DNA from: Acidovorax sp. 107 | GTDB taxonomy: Bacteria > Pseudomonadota > Gammaproteobacteria > Burkholderiales > Burkholderiaceae_C | DNA length: 64,000 nucleotides | Assembly (NCBI RefSeq): GCF_003058055.1 | Contig: NZ_QBTZ01000001.1 | Span: 2,048,501-2,112,500 of the forward strand | Reading direction: 5' to 3' | In this document: positions 18,115 to 27,808 of the stretch, piece by piece | Numbering within the stretch: the first letter of the stretch is position 1 | Layout: each line of letters opens with the position of its first letter | Notes under the pieces: generated by a model | Databases searched by the model: none | What the model was told of the DNA's origin: nothing | Seen by the model: the letters and a program-made list of their open reading frames with translations, nothing else | Made by a program: the position numbers and the translations under genes

Positions 18115-19563
18115 CTACCTTTCAGGTGCGATGTGTTCAGCGTAATCGTACAAGGCGCCCAGAATGTCCTGCGTGCGCTCGTCGTCGGCCGTCTCCGAGA
18201 GTTCGTCGATTTCGGTGAACAGTTGCTCCACCGTGCGCGCCCCACCCTGCCCGTCAAACAGGCAGGCAGCGCGGTGGGCCTCCCAGCGTTCCTGCTCCTC
18301 GGGTGACAGCGTCTGCGGAAAGTTGCGCGCCCGGTAGCGCCACAGCAGCTCGGCCAGGCGCGGGTCGTCAAAGTGGGCACGCGCCTTGGCCAGCTTGTCG
18401 CCGCTCAGGGTGCGCAGGTCGTTCAGCAAGCGCCGGTCGTTGTTGCCCACAAACCCGCCGTACAGGTCCTGGTCCACATCCGGCGCGGGCTCTTGCGGGC
18501 GGGCAAACACGGCCGGCCAGATGCCGCTCATGTCGGGCAGCGCGCGCGCCACCTCGGCGTGCTGTGCGGCCTGGGCCAGGTCGATGCCCCAGCGCTGCGC
18601 CAATGCGGGCGTGAGCGTGTTCACATTGCCCACCACCATGGGCGACTTGTTCAGGTGGATGGTCTTGATGGGCAGACGCGTGACCCCCTCGGGCAGCGCA
18701 TCGGCCTTGCTGAACATGCGCAGGCGGATGTCCTCCACATTCAGCGTGGCCAGCTCGCGCGGGTCGTGGGCCAGATCCCAGGCGATCAGCTCGTTCTTGT
18801 TGGTGGGGTGGCTGGCCAGCGGCCACATCACGGCCAGGCAGCCGCGCTCGGTGGGGAACATGCCCGATACATGCAAAAAAGCCCGCGCCGTGGCCGTGGT
18901 GGCGGGCAGGCGCAGCTCGGCGGCCACGCGGTCCTTCTTGTGCAGGCTGAGCGCAAAGTCAAACAGCTTGGTGTTGTGCAGGCGGATGAGCCGCGCCAGC
19001 GCAATGGTGGCGCGCACGTCCGACAGCGCATCGTGCGCGGCGTCGTGCTGCAGGCCGTTGGCCTTGGACAGGTGCTCCAGCTTGAAGCTGGGCGTCACGC
19101 CATCTTCCTTCTTGGGCCAGGTGATGCCGTCGGGCCGCAGCGCATAGGTCATGCGCACCACGTCCAGCAGGTCCCAGCGGCCGCACTGGTTTTGCCACTC
19201 GCGCGCATAGGGGTCGATGAGGTTGCGCCAGAACATAAAGCGCGTGATCTCGTCGTCAAACCGGATGGTGTTGTAGCCCACGCCAATCGTGCCGGGCTGC
19301 GCAAACTCGGACTCGATGCGCGCGGCAAACTGGTGCTCGGGCACGCCCTGCTCCAGGCACTGCTGGGGCGTGATGCCGGTGATGAGGCACGACACCGGGT
19401 CGGGCAGATAGTCGTTGGCGGGCTGGCAGTACAGCATCAGAGGCTCGCCGATTTCGTTCAGCTCGGCATCGGTGCGTATGGCCGCGAACTGCGCGGGCCG
19501 GTCGCGGCGCGTGTTGGCGCCAAAGGTTTCGTAGTCGTGCCAGAGAAAGGTGTGGGGCGCCAT
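18115..19563 (-). CDS. sbcB: Exodeoxyribonuclease I
   Basis: A 482-aa single-strand-specific 3'-5' exonuclease that acts in recombination, mismatch repair and DNA end processing. The DEDDh active site is visible: WHDYETFG near residue 8 (motif I, D and E), GYNTIRFDDE (motif II) and HDALSDVRAT (motif III with the catalytic His and Asp). The C-terminal half carries the SH3-like and helical domains, including ELLWRYRARNFPQTLSPEEQ. The ATG at 19563 starts MAPHTFLWHDYETFG at the expected distance; a longer reading adds 23 atypical residues. Confidence 0.94.
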   Translation of the reverse strand: MAPHTFLWHDYETFGANTRRDRPAQFAAIRTDAELNEIGEPLMLYCQPANDYLPDPVSCLITGITPQQCLEQGVPEHQFAARIESEFAQPGTIGVGYNTIRFDDEITRFMFWRNLIDPYAREWQNQCGRWDLLDVVRMTYALRPDGITWPKKEDGVTPSFKLEHLSKANGLQHDAAHDALSDVRATIALARLIRLHNTKLFDFALSLHKKDRVAAELRLPATTATARAFLHVSGMFPTERGCLAVMWPLASHPTNKNELIAWDLAHDPRELATLNVEDIRLRMFSKADALPEGVTRLPIKTIHLNKSPMVVGNVNTLTPALAQRWGIDLAQAAQHAEVARALPDMSGIWPAVFARPQEPAPDVDQDLYGGFVGNNDRRLLNDLRTLSGDKLAKARAHFDDPRLAELLWRYRARNFPQTLSPEEQERWEAHRAACLFDGQGGARTVEQLFTEIDELSETADDERTQDILGALYDYAEHIAPER

Positions 19564-19660
19564 GGTCGGTAGGCTAACAGGGGGGCTGCAGGCGGTGGCT
19601 CGCGCGCAATCGGCGGGAGCAGGGGCGATCAAGCCGCCACTGTAACCGCATTTTTCAGTG

Positions 19661-19715
19661 TTTTTGGCCGCAAGCGCTAGTGGAACATGCGCAAGCAGCT
19701 ATCAAAAACATAGTA
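19661..19715 (-). repeat. Interspersed ~50-bp repeat, copy B (intergenic)
   Basis: Read on the minus strand: TTTGATAGCTGCTTGCGC, a spacer, then CACTAGCGCTTGCGGCCA. It sits in the divergent promoter region between exonuclease I and the lytic transglycosylase, so it may affect either promoter. Confidence 0.7.
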
Positions 19716-19785
19716 AGTATATTCACCGTACGGACTGATGCACATTCGCACCCCGTACACGTGCCGCCGCGCGGGACAATGGTGC

Positions 19786-21168
19786 ATGCCCAGTTTCATT
19801 GATTCCCCTTGCCCCGTGGGGCGCTCCACCGCCCTGCCCCTCGCTGCCCAGCGCGCCCACGCCCCTGCAGGCGTTGCCGGGGTGGCCCTGGCAGCCGCCC
19901 TCGCCCTCTCGGGCTGCGCGTCAACCCCCAGCGCCACCCCCACACCCTCAGCCAAACCTGTGGCGGCGGCCCCCGCGGCCCCAACGCAGACAGCTTCGCC
20001 CACCCCAGCCGCCGCACCGCTGCAGGCCAGCCCCGATGCCGACCACACCGCCGGCTTTGCCCAATGGCTGACCACCTTTTCGGCCCAGGCGCTGGAGGCC
20101 GGCATTCGCCCGGCCACCGTGCGCGACGTGCTCGGCAAGGCGCAGTGGCTGCCCCGCGTGGTCGAGCTGGACCGCGCCCAGCCCGAGTTCACCCGCACCC
20201 CGTGGGCGTACCTGGACAGCGCCGTCTCCCCCCAGCGCATCGCCCAGGGTCAGGCCCAGCTGGCGGCGCACAGCGCGGCACTGCAGGCCGCAGCCGCCCG
20301 CTACGGCGTACCGGCCAGCATCGTCACCGCCATCTGGGGCATGGAGAGCAACTACGGCAGCAACTTTGGCACCTTCCGCACGGTGGACGCACTGGCCACC
20401 CTGGCGTACGAAGGCCGCCGCCGCGGCTGGGCGCAGACCGAGCTGCTGGCAGCGCTGCGCATCATCGACCAGGGCGACATCGCCGCCGACCGCATGATCG
20501 GATCGTGGGCCGGGGCCATGGGGCACACGCAGTTCTTGCCCTCGGTGTTTCTGGCCTACGCCGTGGATGCCGACGGCGACGGGCACCGCGACATCTGGGG
20601 CAGCGTGCCCGATGTGACGGCGTCCACCGCGCATTTCCTCGCCCGGTCCGGCTGGAAGCCTGGCGAGCCATGGGGGGCGGAAGTGCAGCTACCTCCCACC
20701 TTCGACCACGCCCGCGCCGACCCCGCCGTGCGCCAGACCGCGGCCCAGTGGGAGGCCGAAGGGGTGCGGTCCATCGACGGGGCGCCGCTGCCCGACCTGG
20801 CTGGGGCCTCCGTCGTCACCCCTGCGGGTGCACGGGGCCCGGCGTTTTTGGTGGGCAACAACTTCCGCACCATCCTGCGCTACAACAACTCGGTCAACTA
20901 CGCGCTGGGCGTGGCGCTGCTGGCGCGGCAGATCGACGGCGGGGGCCCGGTGGCCGCCCCCTGGCCCCGCGACATCGAACCGCTGTCGCGCGCACAACTG
21001 CAAGCCCTGCAAGAAGCCCTGAACCGCCAAGGCTTTGCCGCCGGCACCCCCGATGGCGTGATGGGCCCCGCCACCCGCGCAGGCCTGCGCGGCTACCAGC
21101 GCAGCCTGGGCGTGGTGGCTGACGGGTATCCGACGCTGGAGCTGCTGCAAAAGCTGCAGGCGCCCTGA
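19786..21168 (+). CDS. Lytic murein transglycosylase (MltB-type) lipoprotein
   Basis: A 460-aa outer-membrane lipoprotein. The N-terminus has a hydrophobic stretch ending in the lipobox LSGC (cysteine near residue 44), then a Pro/Ala/Thr-rich linker to about residue 90. The SLT_2/MltB catalytic domain (about 95-390) holds the glutamate in GMESNYG, followed by FRTVDALATLAYEGRRR and GSWAGAMGHTQFLPSVF. A C-terminal peptidoglycan-binding domain (LNRQGFAAGTPDGVMGPATR) completes it. The enzyme cleaves the MurNAc-GlcNAc bond with 1,6-anhydro product formation. The ATG at 19786 is preferred because the upstream extension is not signal-like. Confidence 0.92.
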   Translation: MPSFIDSPCPVGRSTALPLAAQRAHAPAGVAGVALAAALALSGCASTPSATPTPSAKPVAAAPAAPTQTASPTPAAAPLQASPDADHTAGFAQWLTTFSAQALEAGIRPATVRDVLGKAQWLPRVVELDRAQPEFTRTPWAYLDSAVSPQRIAQGQAQLAAHSAALQAAAARYGVPASIVTAIWGMESNYGSNFGTFRTVDALATLAYEGRRRGWAQTELLAALRIIDQGDIAADRMIGSWAGAMGHTQFLPSVFLAYAVDADGDGHRDIWGSVPDVTASTAHFLARSGWKPGEPWGAEVQLPPTFDHARADPAVRQTAAQWEAEGVRSIDGAPLPDLAGASVVTPAGARGPAFLVGNNFRTILRYNNSVNYALGVALLARQIDGGGPVAAPWPRDIEPLSRAQLQALQEALNRQGFAAGTPDGVMGPATRAGLRGYQRSLGVVADGYPTLELLQKLQAP

Positions 21169-21325
21169 GCGTGGGTGACCCGGAATACAGATGCACTTCC
21201 CAGTTCACAAAGCCAGTGTGCTGAGGGGGAATCGCCCTCACCAACGTAGCACCTGGATGCCGTGCGCTGCAGCCCCTGGTTATGGGCAAATGCTTTTTAT
21301 CCGTTAGGATTTTTGTCAACACACC

Positions 21326-21895
21326 ATGACCGATCCCACACTGACCTTCGCGACGCAATCGGAGTGGGAAGCCTGGCTGGAGGGCCATGGCAGCACCTCG
21401 TCCGGAGTGTGGCTGCGCGTGGCCAAAAAATCTGCCGAGCAGCCCACCATCACCTATGCACAGGCGCTGGAGAGCGCTCTTTGCCACGGGTGGATTGACG
21501 GCCAGAAGCAGTCGGACGACCAGCACCATTGGCTTCAGCGCTTTACGCCCAGAACTGCCAAGAGCCTCTGGTCAAAGATCAACAGGGAAAAAGCCGAGGC
21601 GCTCATCAGCGCCCACAAAATGCGGCCCGCCGGCCTGGCCGCCATAGAACGGGCCCGGCAGGACGGGCGATGGGATGCGGCCTACGCGTCAGCGCGCACA
21701 TCCACAGTCCCCGACGACTTGCAACAGGCCCTGGACGCCAACCCCCAAGCCCAGGCGTTTTTTGCAACGCTCAATAGCCAAAACAGGTTTGCCATCCTGT
21801 TTCGCATTCAAAACGTCAAGAAGGCCGAGACACGGGCCAGGAAGATCGCTCAGTTCGTGCACATGCTGAGTGAGGGGAAAAAGCTCCATCCATAA
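21326..21895 (+). CDS. YdeI/OmdA-family protein
   Basis: A 189-aa soluble protein matching the YdeI/OmpD-associated family. The N-terminal region has EWEAWLEGHGSTSSGVWLRVAKKS and ALCHGWIDGQKQSDDQHHW, and the following RFTPRTAKSLWSKINREKAE is the family signature. The C-terminal half (about 110-185) corresponds to the OmdA helical region with FFATLNSQNRFAILFRIQNV. The family was linked in Salmonella to resistance to cationic peptides, but the biochemical role is unknown. No leader peptide is visible. It is probably monocistronic. Confidence 0.85.
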   Translation: MTDPTLTFATQSEWEAWLEGHGSTSSGVWLRVAKKSAEQPTITYAQALESALCHGWIDGQKQSDDQHHWLQRFTPRTAKSLWSKINREKAEALISAHKMRPAGLAAIERARQDGRWDAAYASARTSTVPDDLQQALDANPQAQAFFATLNSQNRFAILFRIQNVKKAETRARKIAQFVHMLSEGKKLHP

Positions 21896-22032
21896 GCGCC
21901 AGCTTATTCAAAGACCGTTGGGGCGGTCTCCCAGAAGGGGCTGGTCCTTCCTCCGCCAGCAAGGTTTCTTGTCGAACGGCTTTCAGAGGCAAATAATCGC
22001 GTTCCCAGCCCTGTCTCAGGAAGGAGTCCGCC

Positions 22033-22830
22033 GTGTTAAACGATCCGTTTGCCCAGCTCAAAACCATCCAGCGAGAGGGATGGTCTCTTTTCGCTCCGCT
22101 CGAAGCCGTCACCACCACGACGGCCGCGGAACTCGTCAAACACGCGGGCATCCGAGCGAACCAGCGGGTGCTCGACGCCTGCTGTGGCACGGGCGTGGGG
22201 GCACTGACTGCAGCGCGCATGGGCGCGAACGTCTCCGCGCTCGACCTTTCGCCCGTGCTGATCGAGCACGGCCGGCGGCACGCCGCACTGGCAGGTGTCG
22301 AGATCGAATTCACCGAGGGCGATGTCGAAGCCCTGCCGTACGCAGACGCGACTTTTGACGTGGTGATCAGCCAGTTCGGTCACATGTTTGCGCCCAGGCC
22401 CGACGTCACCACGGCCGAGCTGCTGCGCGTGCTCAAGCCGGGCGGTACCCTCGCGTTTTCCACGTGGCCCCCGGAACACTATGTGGGCCAGATGTTTGCG
22501 CTGGTCGGCAAGTTCGTTCCCCCACCTCCAGGCGCTGCCGCGCCGCCGCAATGGGGAGATCCCGGCATCATTCGCCAGCGGCTCGGCGATGCCGTGACGG
22601 ACATCGCGTTTGATCGCGCCATCATGGTGTTTCCAGCGTTGAGCCCACAACACTATCGCAAAAGCATTGAGGAAACCCTGGGCCCCGTGGTGAAACTGGT
22701 TGCCACATTCAAAGACGAGCCGGCAAAGCTCGCGGCTTTCCGGGCGGAACTCGACAACTTCGTCGCACGCTACTTCGAGAACAACATGGTGCGTCAGCAC
22801 TATTTGATGACCCGGGCGACAAAAAAATAG
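22033..22830 (+). CDS. Class I SAM-dependent methyltransferase (UbiE/Methyltransf_11 type)
   Basis: A 265-aa cytoplasmic methyltransferase. The SAM motif I is VLDACCGTGVGALTAARMG (about residues 46-64). Motif II is ALDLSPVLIEHG, motif IV is FDVVISQFGHMFAPRPD and the post-motif is LKPGGTLAFSTWP. The N-terminus (DPFAQLKTIQREGWSLFAP) resembles methyltransferases whose substrate is unassigned. The GTG start at 22033 is supported by AAGGAG six bases upstream. It is not linked in function to its neighbours, and it converges on dnaE2. Confidence 0.85.
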   Translation: MLNDPFAQLKTIQREGWSLFAPLEAVTTTTAAELVKHAGIRANQRVLDACCGTGVGALTAARMGANVSALDLSPVLIEHGRRHAALAGVEIEFTEGDVEALPYADATFDVVISQFGHMFAPRPDVTTAELLRVLKPGGTLAFSTWPPEHYVGQMFALVGKFVPPPPGAAAPPQWGDPGIIRQRLGDAVTDIAFDRAIMVFPALSPQHYRKSIEETLGPVVKLVATFKDEPAKLAAFRAELDNFVARYFENNMVRQHYLMTRATKK

Positions 22831-22920
22831 CGCTCGCTCCCCGCTAACCGATAACCACGGCCCCGCCCCCCCCGCTGTGCGCCTGTCCACAGGGCTCTTG
22901 CGAAACCACGCGGCCCTGCG

Positions 22921-25900
22921 TCAATGAAAGTCCCGGCTCCCCTGCAACGCCTGCCCCATGCGGCCCAGCAGCGGGGTCAGGTCTTTGAAGCGCTGGGCCA
23001 CCAGGTGGCGCACCACGGCCGTGCTGCCGGGTGGGCCCGCGCTGCATTGCCACACCCCCTCCACCGCCAGCAGCTGTGACCGCAGCAGCGCGTTGCGCCA
23101 CGCATCGACCATGGCGGGCCAGACGATGACATTGACGGGGCCGGTTTCGTCCTCCAGCGTGACGAACATCGTGCCCTTGGCGGTGCCGGGGCGCTGGCGT
23201 ACGGTGACGATGCCGCAGGCGCGCACCTTGCGGCCGTGGGCGGCGCCGTGCAATTGCAGGGCGGTTTGCAGGCGCCAGCGAGCCAGGCGGGGGCGCAGCA
23301 GGGCCAGGGGGTGGCGACGCAACGTCAAGCCGGTGGCGGCGTAGTCGAACAGGATTTCTTCGCCTTCGGGCGCCTGGGGCAGTTGCAGCGGGGCCTCGTG
23401 CACGGACACGTCGCGCCACAGGGGAGGCGCCGCGTGCTGGGCGGCAGCGTCCCACATCTGCTGGCGCCGGTGGCCCGACAGGCTGGCCAGGGCGTCGGCG
23501 GCGGCCAGGGCCTGCAGGTCTTGCTGGCTCAGTTGCGCGCGCAGGGCCAGGTCTTCGGTGCTGGCAAAGGCGGGGCCTGTGGCGCGGGCTTGCAGCAGGC
23601 GCTGGGCAGCGTCTGCGTGCAGGCTGCCCACCATCCGCAGGCCCAGGCGCACGGCAGGCTGGGGCAGCGGCGGTGCGCCCAAGCCGCGTGCGGGGCGCAG
23701 CGGCTCGGGGTTGCCCTCCAGGGTGCAGTCGATGTCGCTCACGGTCACGTCGATGGGCAGCACGCGCACGCCGTGGCGGCGGGCGTCCTGCACGAGTTGC
23801 GAGGCGCTGTAAAAACCCATGGGCAACGAGTTGAGCAGCGCCGCCAAAAAGCATGCGGGCTCGTGGCACTTGAGCCAGCTGCTGGCATAGGCCAGCAGCG
23901 CAAAGCTGTGGGCATGGCTTTCGGGAAAGCCGTATTCACCAAAGCCCAGCATCTGCTGGAAGATGCGGTCGGCAAATTCGGCGGGGTAGCCCCGGTCTTT
24001 CATGCCTTGTTTGAGAGGCTCTTCAAAACGATGCACGCCGCCCTTGCGCTTCCACGCGGCCATCGAGCGGCGCAAGTCGTCGGCCATGCCGGGCGTGAAG
24101 CCCGCCGCGATCATGGCGATCTGCATCACTTGTTCCTGGAAGATGGGCACGCCGAGCGTGCGCGCCAGGGCGTTCTCCAGCTCGGGCTTTTCGAGTTGAA
24201 GCGGTTCACCCCTGCGCCGACGCTCGCGCGCCTGCAGGTAGGGGTGCACCATGCCCCCCTGGATGGGGCCGGGCCGCACGATGGCGACCTCGACCACCAG
24301 GTCGTAGAACTGGCGCGGCTGCAGGCGGGGCAGCATGCTCATCTGGGCGCGGCTTTCGATCTGGAACACGCCCACGGTGTCGGCGGCGCAGATCATGTCG
24401 TAGGTGGCGGGGTCTTCGCGCGGGATCTCCTTGATACCCCAGCGCTCGCCGCGCAGGGCTTCGCGCAGGTTGAGGCAGCGGCGCAGCGCGCTGAGCATGC
24501 CCAGAGCCAGCACATCGACCTTGAGCAGGCCCATGTCATCAAGGTCGTCCTTGTCCCACTGGATGACGGAACGCTTTTCCATGCTGGCAGGCTCCACAGG
24601 CACCAGCCGCGTGAGCTTGCCCTGGGTCAGCACAAAGCCGCCCACATGCTGGCTCAGGTGGCGCGGAAAGTCCTTCAGGTCGGCAGCCAGCTCCAGCCAC
24701 AGCCGGGCGGTGTGCCGGTGCAGCGACACGCCCACCGCCTGGGACAGTTCCTGGAGGCGGTCGGTGGCAAAGGTCTCGTCAAACCAGTGGTGGTCTTTGG
24801 CAAACGCATCGACCAGAGCGGGCTCCACGCCCAGGGCCTTGCCCACGTCGCGCAGGGCGCTGCGCGTGCGGTAGCAGGTGACCACGGCGGCAATGGCGGC
24901 GCGGTCGCGGCCGTATTTGTCGTAGATGTACTGGATGACCTCTTCGCGCCGGTCGTGCTCGAAGTCCACATCAATGTCGGGCGGCTCGCTGCGCTCTTTG
25001 CTGATGAAGCGCTCGAACAGCAGGTGGGAATCCTCGGGGTCCACCGCGGTGATGCCCAGCACGTAGCAGACCACCGAGTTCGCCGCCGAGCCCCGGCCCT
25101 GGCACAAAATGTCCACGCTGCGCGCAAACCGCACGATGTCATGCACGGTCAGGAAGTACATCTCGTACCCGCAGTGCGCGATCAGGTCGAGCTCTTTGCG
25201 GATCTGCGCCTGCACCCTCTCGGGCGCGCCCAACGGGTAGTGGCTTTGCACCCCCAGCTCCACCAGCCAGGCCAGCGCCTGGGCAGGGGTCATGCCCGTG
25301 GGCACGGTCTCCAGCGGGTATTGGTACTTGATCTCGTCCAGACAGAAGGTGCAGCGCCCAGCCACGGCAAGCGTGGCCGCCAGCAACTCGGGTGGGTAGA
25401 TGCCGGCCAGCCGCACGCGCTGGCGCAGGTGCCGCTCGGCATTGGGTTGCAGCGCAAAGCCGCACTCGGCCACGCTGCAACCCAGCTTCACGGCGGTGAT
25501 CACGTCCTGCAGCGGCTTGCGCGAACGGGCGTGCATGTGCACGTCGCCCGCGGCCACCAGCGGCAGCTGCAGCGCAGCGCCCACACGCTGCAGCGTGGCC
25601 AGCCACAGGCTGTCATCAGGAGCCATGTGCAGTTCGACCGCCAACCACAGGTGCGTGTCAAACTTTGAGCCCAATTGGCCTATAGCGCCCGTTATAAATG
25701 CGCTGACAGCTATAAAATCAGAAGCATCAAAGCGCTGGCGACAAGGCGACAGCAGCAGCTCGCACCCCTGCAGCAAGTGCCAGGGGCTGTCCGCGTCCAC
25801 GCGGTAGTGCCCCTTGGGTGCTGCGGCCCGGGCGGCGGTGATGAACTCGCACAGGTTGCCCCAGCCCTCGGCATCGCGTGCCAGTGCCACCAGCCGCAGG

Positions 25901-26184
25901 TCGCCCCACAAGAACTCGCTGCCCACGATGAGGTGCAGGCCACAGGCCTTGGCGGCACCCCAGGCACGCACGACGCCGGCGACGGAGCATTCGTCCGTCA
26001 GCGCCAGCGCCTGGTAGCCCAGCTTGGCAGCGCGCGCCACCAGCTCTTTGGGGTGTGATGCTCCCCGCTGAAAGCTGAAGTTGGACAGACAATGCAGCTC
26101 GGCATAGCCCGGCAGTTCGCCCACGCCCGCTGCGGGGCCTGGCACGGCCGCGGCCTGCGAAGAGAGTCGATGCATCAAGCCCAT
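22921..26184 (-). CDS. dnaE2: Error-prone DNA polymerase DnaE2
   Basis: A 1087-aa C-family polymerase used in SOS translesion synthesis. The N-terminal PHP domain starts at YAELHCLSNFSFQRGASHP and retains LALTDECSVAGVVRA. The palm carries the catalytic aspartates in PPDIDVDFEHDRREEV and further family motifs in GRGSAANSVVCYVLGI, HVGGFVLTQGKLT and FPESHAHSFALLAYASSWLK. A helix-hairpin-helix and an OB fold (ACGIVTVRQRPGTAKGTMFV) lie at the C-terminus. The ATG at 26184 avoids a 75-residue extension overlapping imuB. Residues about 153-171 are encoded by a copy of the interspersed repeat, an apparent in-frame insertion in the PHP region. Confidence 0.95.
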   Translation of the reverse strand: MGLMHRLSSQAAAVPGPAAGVGELPGYAELHCLSNFSFQRGASHPKELVARAAKLGYQALALTDECSVAGVVRAWGAAKACGLHLIVGSEFLWGDLRLVALARDAEGWGNLCEFITAARAAAPKGHYRVDADSPWHLLQGCELLLSPCRQRFDASDFIAVSAFITGAIGQLGSKFDTHLWLAVELHMAPDDSLWLATLQRVGAALQLPLVAAGDVHMHARSRKPLQDVITAVKLGCSVAECGFALQPNAERHLRQRVRLAGIYPPELLAATLAVAGRCTFCLDEIKYQYPLETVPTGMTPAQALAWLVELGVQSHYPLGAPERVQAQIRKELDLIAHCGYEMYFLTVHDIVRFARSVDILCQGRGSAANSVVCYVLGITAVDPEDSHLLFERFISKERSEPPDIDVDFEHDRREEVIQYIYDKYGRDRAAIAAVVTCYRTRSALRDVGKALGVEPALVDAFAKDHHWFDETFATDRLQELSQAVGVSLHRHTARLWLELAADLKDFPRHLSQHVGGFVLTQGKLTRLVPVEPASMEKRSVIQWDKDDLDDMGLLKVDVLALGMLSALRRCLNLREALRGERWGIKEIPREDPATYDMICAADTVGVFQIESRAQMSMLPRLQPRQFYDLVVEVAIVRPGPIQGGMVHPYLQARERRRRGEPLQLEKPELENALARTLGVPIFQEQVMQIAMIAAGFTPGMADDLRRSMAAWKRKGGVHRFEEPLKQGMKDRGYPAEFADRIFQQMLGFGEYGFPESHAHSFALLAYASSWLKCHEPACFLAALLNSLPMGFYSASQLVQDARRHGVRVLPIDVTVSDIDCTLEGNPEPLRPARGLGAPPLPQPAVRLGLRMVGSLHADAAQRLLQARATGPAFASTEDLALRAQLSQQDLQALAAADALASLSGHRRQQMWDAAAQHAAPPLWRDVSVHEAPLQLPQAPEGEEILFDYAATGLTLRRHPLALLRPRLARWRLQTALQLHGAAHGRKVRACGIVTVRQRPGTAKGTMFVTLEDETGPVNVIVWPAMVDAWRNALLRSQLLAVEGVWQCSAGPPGSTAVVRHLVAQRFKDLTPLLGRMGQALQGSRDFH
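25671..25725 (-). repeat. Interspersed ~50-bp repeat, copy D (inside dnaE2)
   Basis: Minus-strand blocks TTTTATAGCTGTCAGCGC and GGGCGCTATAGGCCAATT match the other copies in order and spacing. Here the repeat is translated in frame with dnaE2 as roughly DFIAVSAFITGAIGQLG, without a stop codon. It sits between the CRQRFD and LWLAVELHM segments of the PHP domain. Confidence 0.7.
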
Positions 26185-26203
26185 GGACAACCGCCCCGCC
26201 CAC

Positions 26204-27808
26204 TCACCCAAAGATTCCGTGCAAAAACCAGCGGTGGGGGCGTGCCGCCGCCTGTCCGCCAGCGGGCGATGGCGCCAGACGCTCGCGAAACACCCAAACC
26301 AGCCCCGCCACGTCGTTGTGGGCCACAAAATAGTCGCGCAAGGCCAGACCCGCGCAGGGGTCTGCCGGGTCCACGCCGTCGTCCATGGCAGACCACCAGC
26401 CCGCCTCAAACCGGTGGGGCCCGGCCAGCAGGCGCAGCAAGCCGTGGTGGCAAGGGCGGTTGCCCTGGACGGCCAGCCGCCGGGGCGGGTTCAGCAACCA
26501 GGTGGGCAGCAAGGGGGCATCCGGGGTGATGCACTGCGGCGCATCGCCACCAGCACGGGGGGCCGCAGAACGGGTGGGCGCACCCAGCACGTCAGCGGCC
26601 GGGCGCCACTGCTGCATGCGTTCGGGCCGGTGGTCGGCCAGCAGCACCGGGGCCACTACCCGGTCGGCTCCCAGGCGGGCCGACAGACGCTCCAGCAGTT
26701 GGTGCAGGGCCTCGCCGGGAGCACCGGCCGGGTCGGCGCTGCCATGGCTTGCAGGGCCGCGCGCCCCGACCTCTCCAGGGGGCAGCAGGCTGGCGCTGCG
26801 GTGCGGCAGCGGGGCCGATTCAAGCAGGCGCAGCATGATCTGGTTGACCGGTGCGGCCAGCGTGGTGCGCGCGAGGCTTTCGGCCAGCAGGCGCCGCAGG
26901 TGCACCAGGTCGTGGATGGCCTGGGCGGTACGCACCTGCAGCGCCTGGGTGGGGGGCAACGCCACGCCATCGATGCGCCGCAGGTCGTGGCGCCAGACCA
27001 GCTCCAGTGCCAGCACGCCCTGCTGGCGCGCCTGCAGCCAGGCCTGCAGGGCCGTCAGGCAGCGGCTTGCGCTCCACAGCAGTGCCTCGGCCGACTCGGC
27101 CAATGCGGGCAGCTCGGTGGTCAACGCAAACTGCTCGGGCAGTTGCAGCCAGGCATGGGCCTCGGGGGCATCGCCCAGGGCCTGGTCCAGCACCTGCAGC
27201 ACGCCAGCTCCCAGGCGCCGCGCCACGCCCGCACGTGGCAGAGCCTGCAGAGCGCCCCAGGTGCGGCAACCCATCCGCTCCAGGCTGGCTACATGGGGGC
27301 GCAGCGCCGTCAGGGTATGCAAAGGCAGGCTCTCTACCCGGCCCTGCGATGGGCCGGGGCGCCCTGCCAATGCCATGCGTAGCCTGGCCTGGGCCACCAA
27401 GGCCGTCGGGCCGGCACCCCACACTGGCGGCGAACAAGGGGGGGTAGAGGGTGATGCACAGAGCGGCTGGGCTGTGGCCGATTCGCTGGCCGGGGCCTGC
27501 TGTTGAGCACTGCGGGCAGGCGCGTTGGCCGCAGCCTCCCCCGTGCCCCTGGCAGCTGCGTCGGCCCAGGCCTGCAGCACCAGCGCCAGCAATGCCTCGC
27601 GCCCGCCCCACAGGCGCTCGGTGGTGGACACCTCCAGCAACACCACCTCGCCATCGGCCAGTGCCACACGCGGCGTAAAGCGCAATGCCCACCAGCCTGC
27701 GGCCGCGCTAAGCGCTGCGGCATCTGCAGCTGCGCCCATTCCTGCACCTGTGCCCGGCGGGGCGGCAGATTCATCGTGCCAGGGCAATGGCAGTGCGATC
27801 CAGTGCAT
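26204..27808 (-). CDS. imuB: ImuB, catalytically inactive Y-family polymerase homologue
   Basis: A 534-aa protein of the Y-family fold that acts as the hub of the ImuA-ImuB-DnaE2 mutasome and contacts the sliding clamp. It starts MHWIALPLPW at 27808, within the end of imuA (38-bp overlap). LLEVSTTERLWGG aligns with the polymerase palm, but the two acidic catalytic residues of active Y-family enzymes are absent, as usual for ImuB. The helix-hairpin-helix/thumb region includes LERMGCRTWGALQALPRAGV. The C-terminal region contains a Pro/Gly/Ala-rich low-complexity stretch before the terminal LRDYFVAHNDVAGLVWVFRE. Strong operon coupling to imuA and dnaE2. Confidence 0.92.
   Translation of the reverse strand: MHWIALPLPWHDESAAPPGTGAGMGAAADAAALSAAAGWWALRFTPRVALADGEVVLLEVSTTERLWGGREALLALVLQAWADAAARGTGEAAANAPARSAQQQAPASESATAQPLCASPSTPPCSPPVWGAGPTALVAQARLRMALAGRPGPSQGRVESLPLHTLTALRPHVASLERMGCRTWGALQALPRAGVARRLGAGVLQVLDQALGDAPEAHAWLQLPEQFALTTELPALAESAEALLWSASRCLTALQAWLQARQQGVLALELVWRHDLRRIDGVALPPTQALQVRTAQAIHDLVHLRRLLAESLARTTLAAPVNQIMLRLLESAPLPHRSASLLPPGEVGARGPASHGSADPAGAPGEALHQLLERLSARLGADRVVAPVLLADHRPERMQQWRPAADVLGAPTRSAAPRAGGDAPQCITPDAPLLPTWLLNPPRRLAVQGNRPCHHGLLRLLAGPHRFEAGWWSAMDDGVDPADPCAGLALRDYFVAHNDVAGLVWVFRERLAPSPAGGQAAARPHRWFLHGIFG

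Noticed and set aside
23236..25668. An 810-codon plus-strand frame opposite dnaE2
   Set aside because: Low-complexity shadow of a gene with complete DnaE2 motifs.
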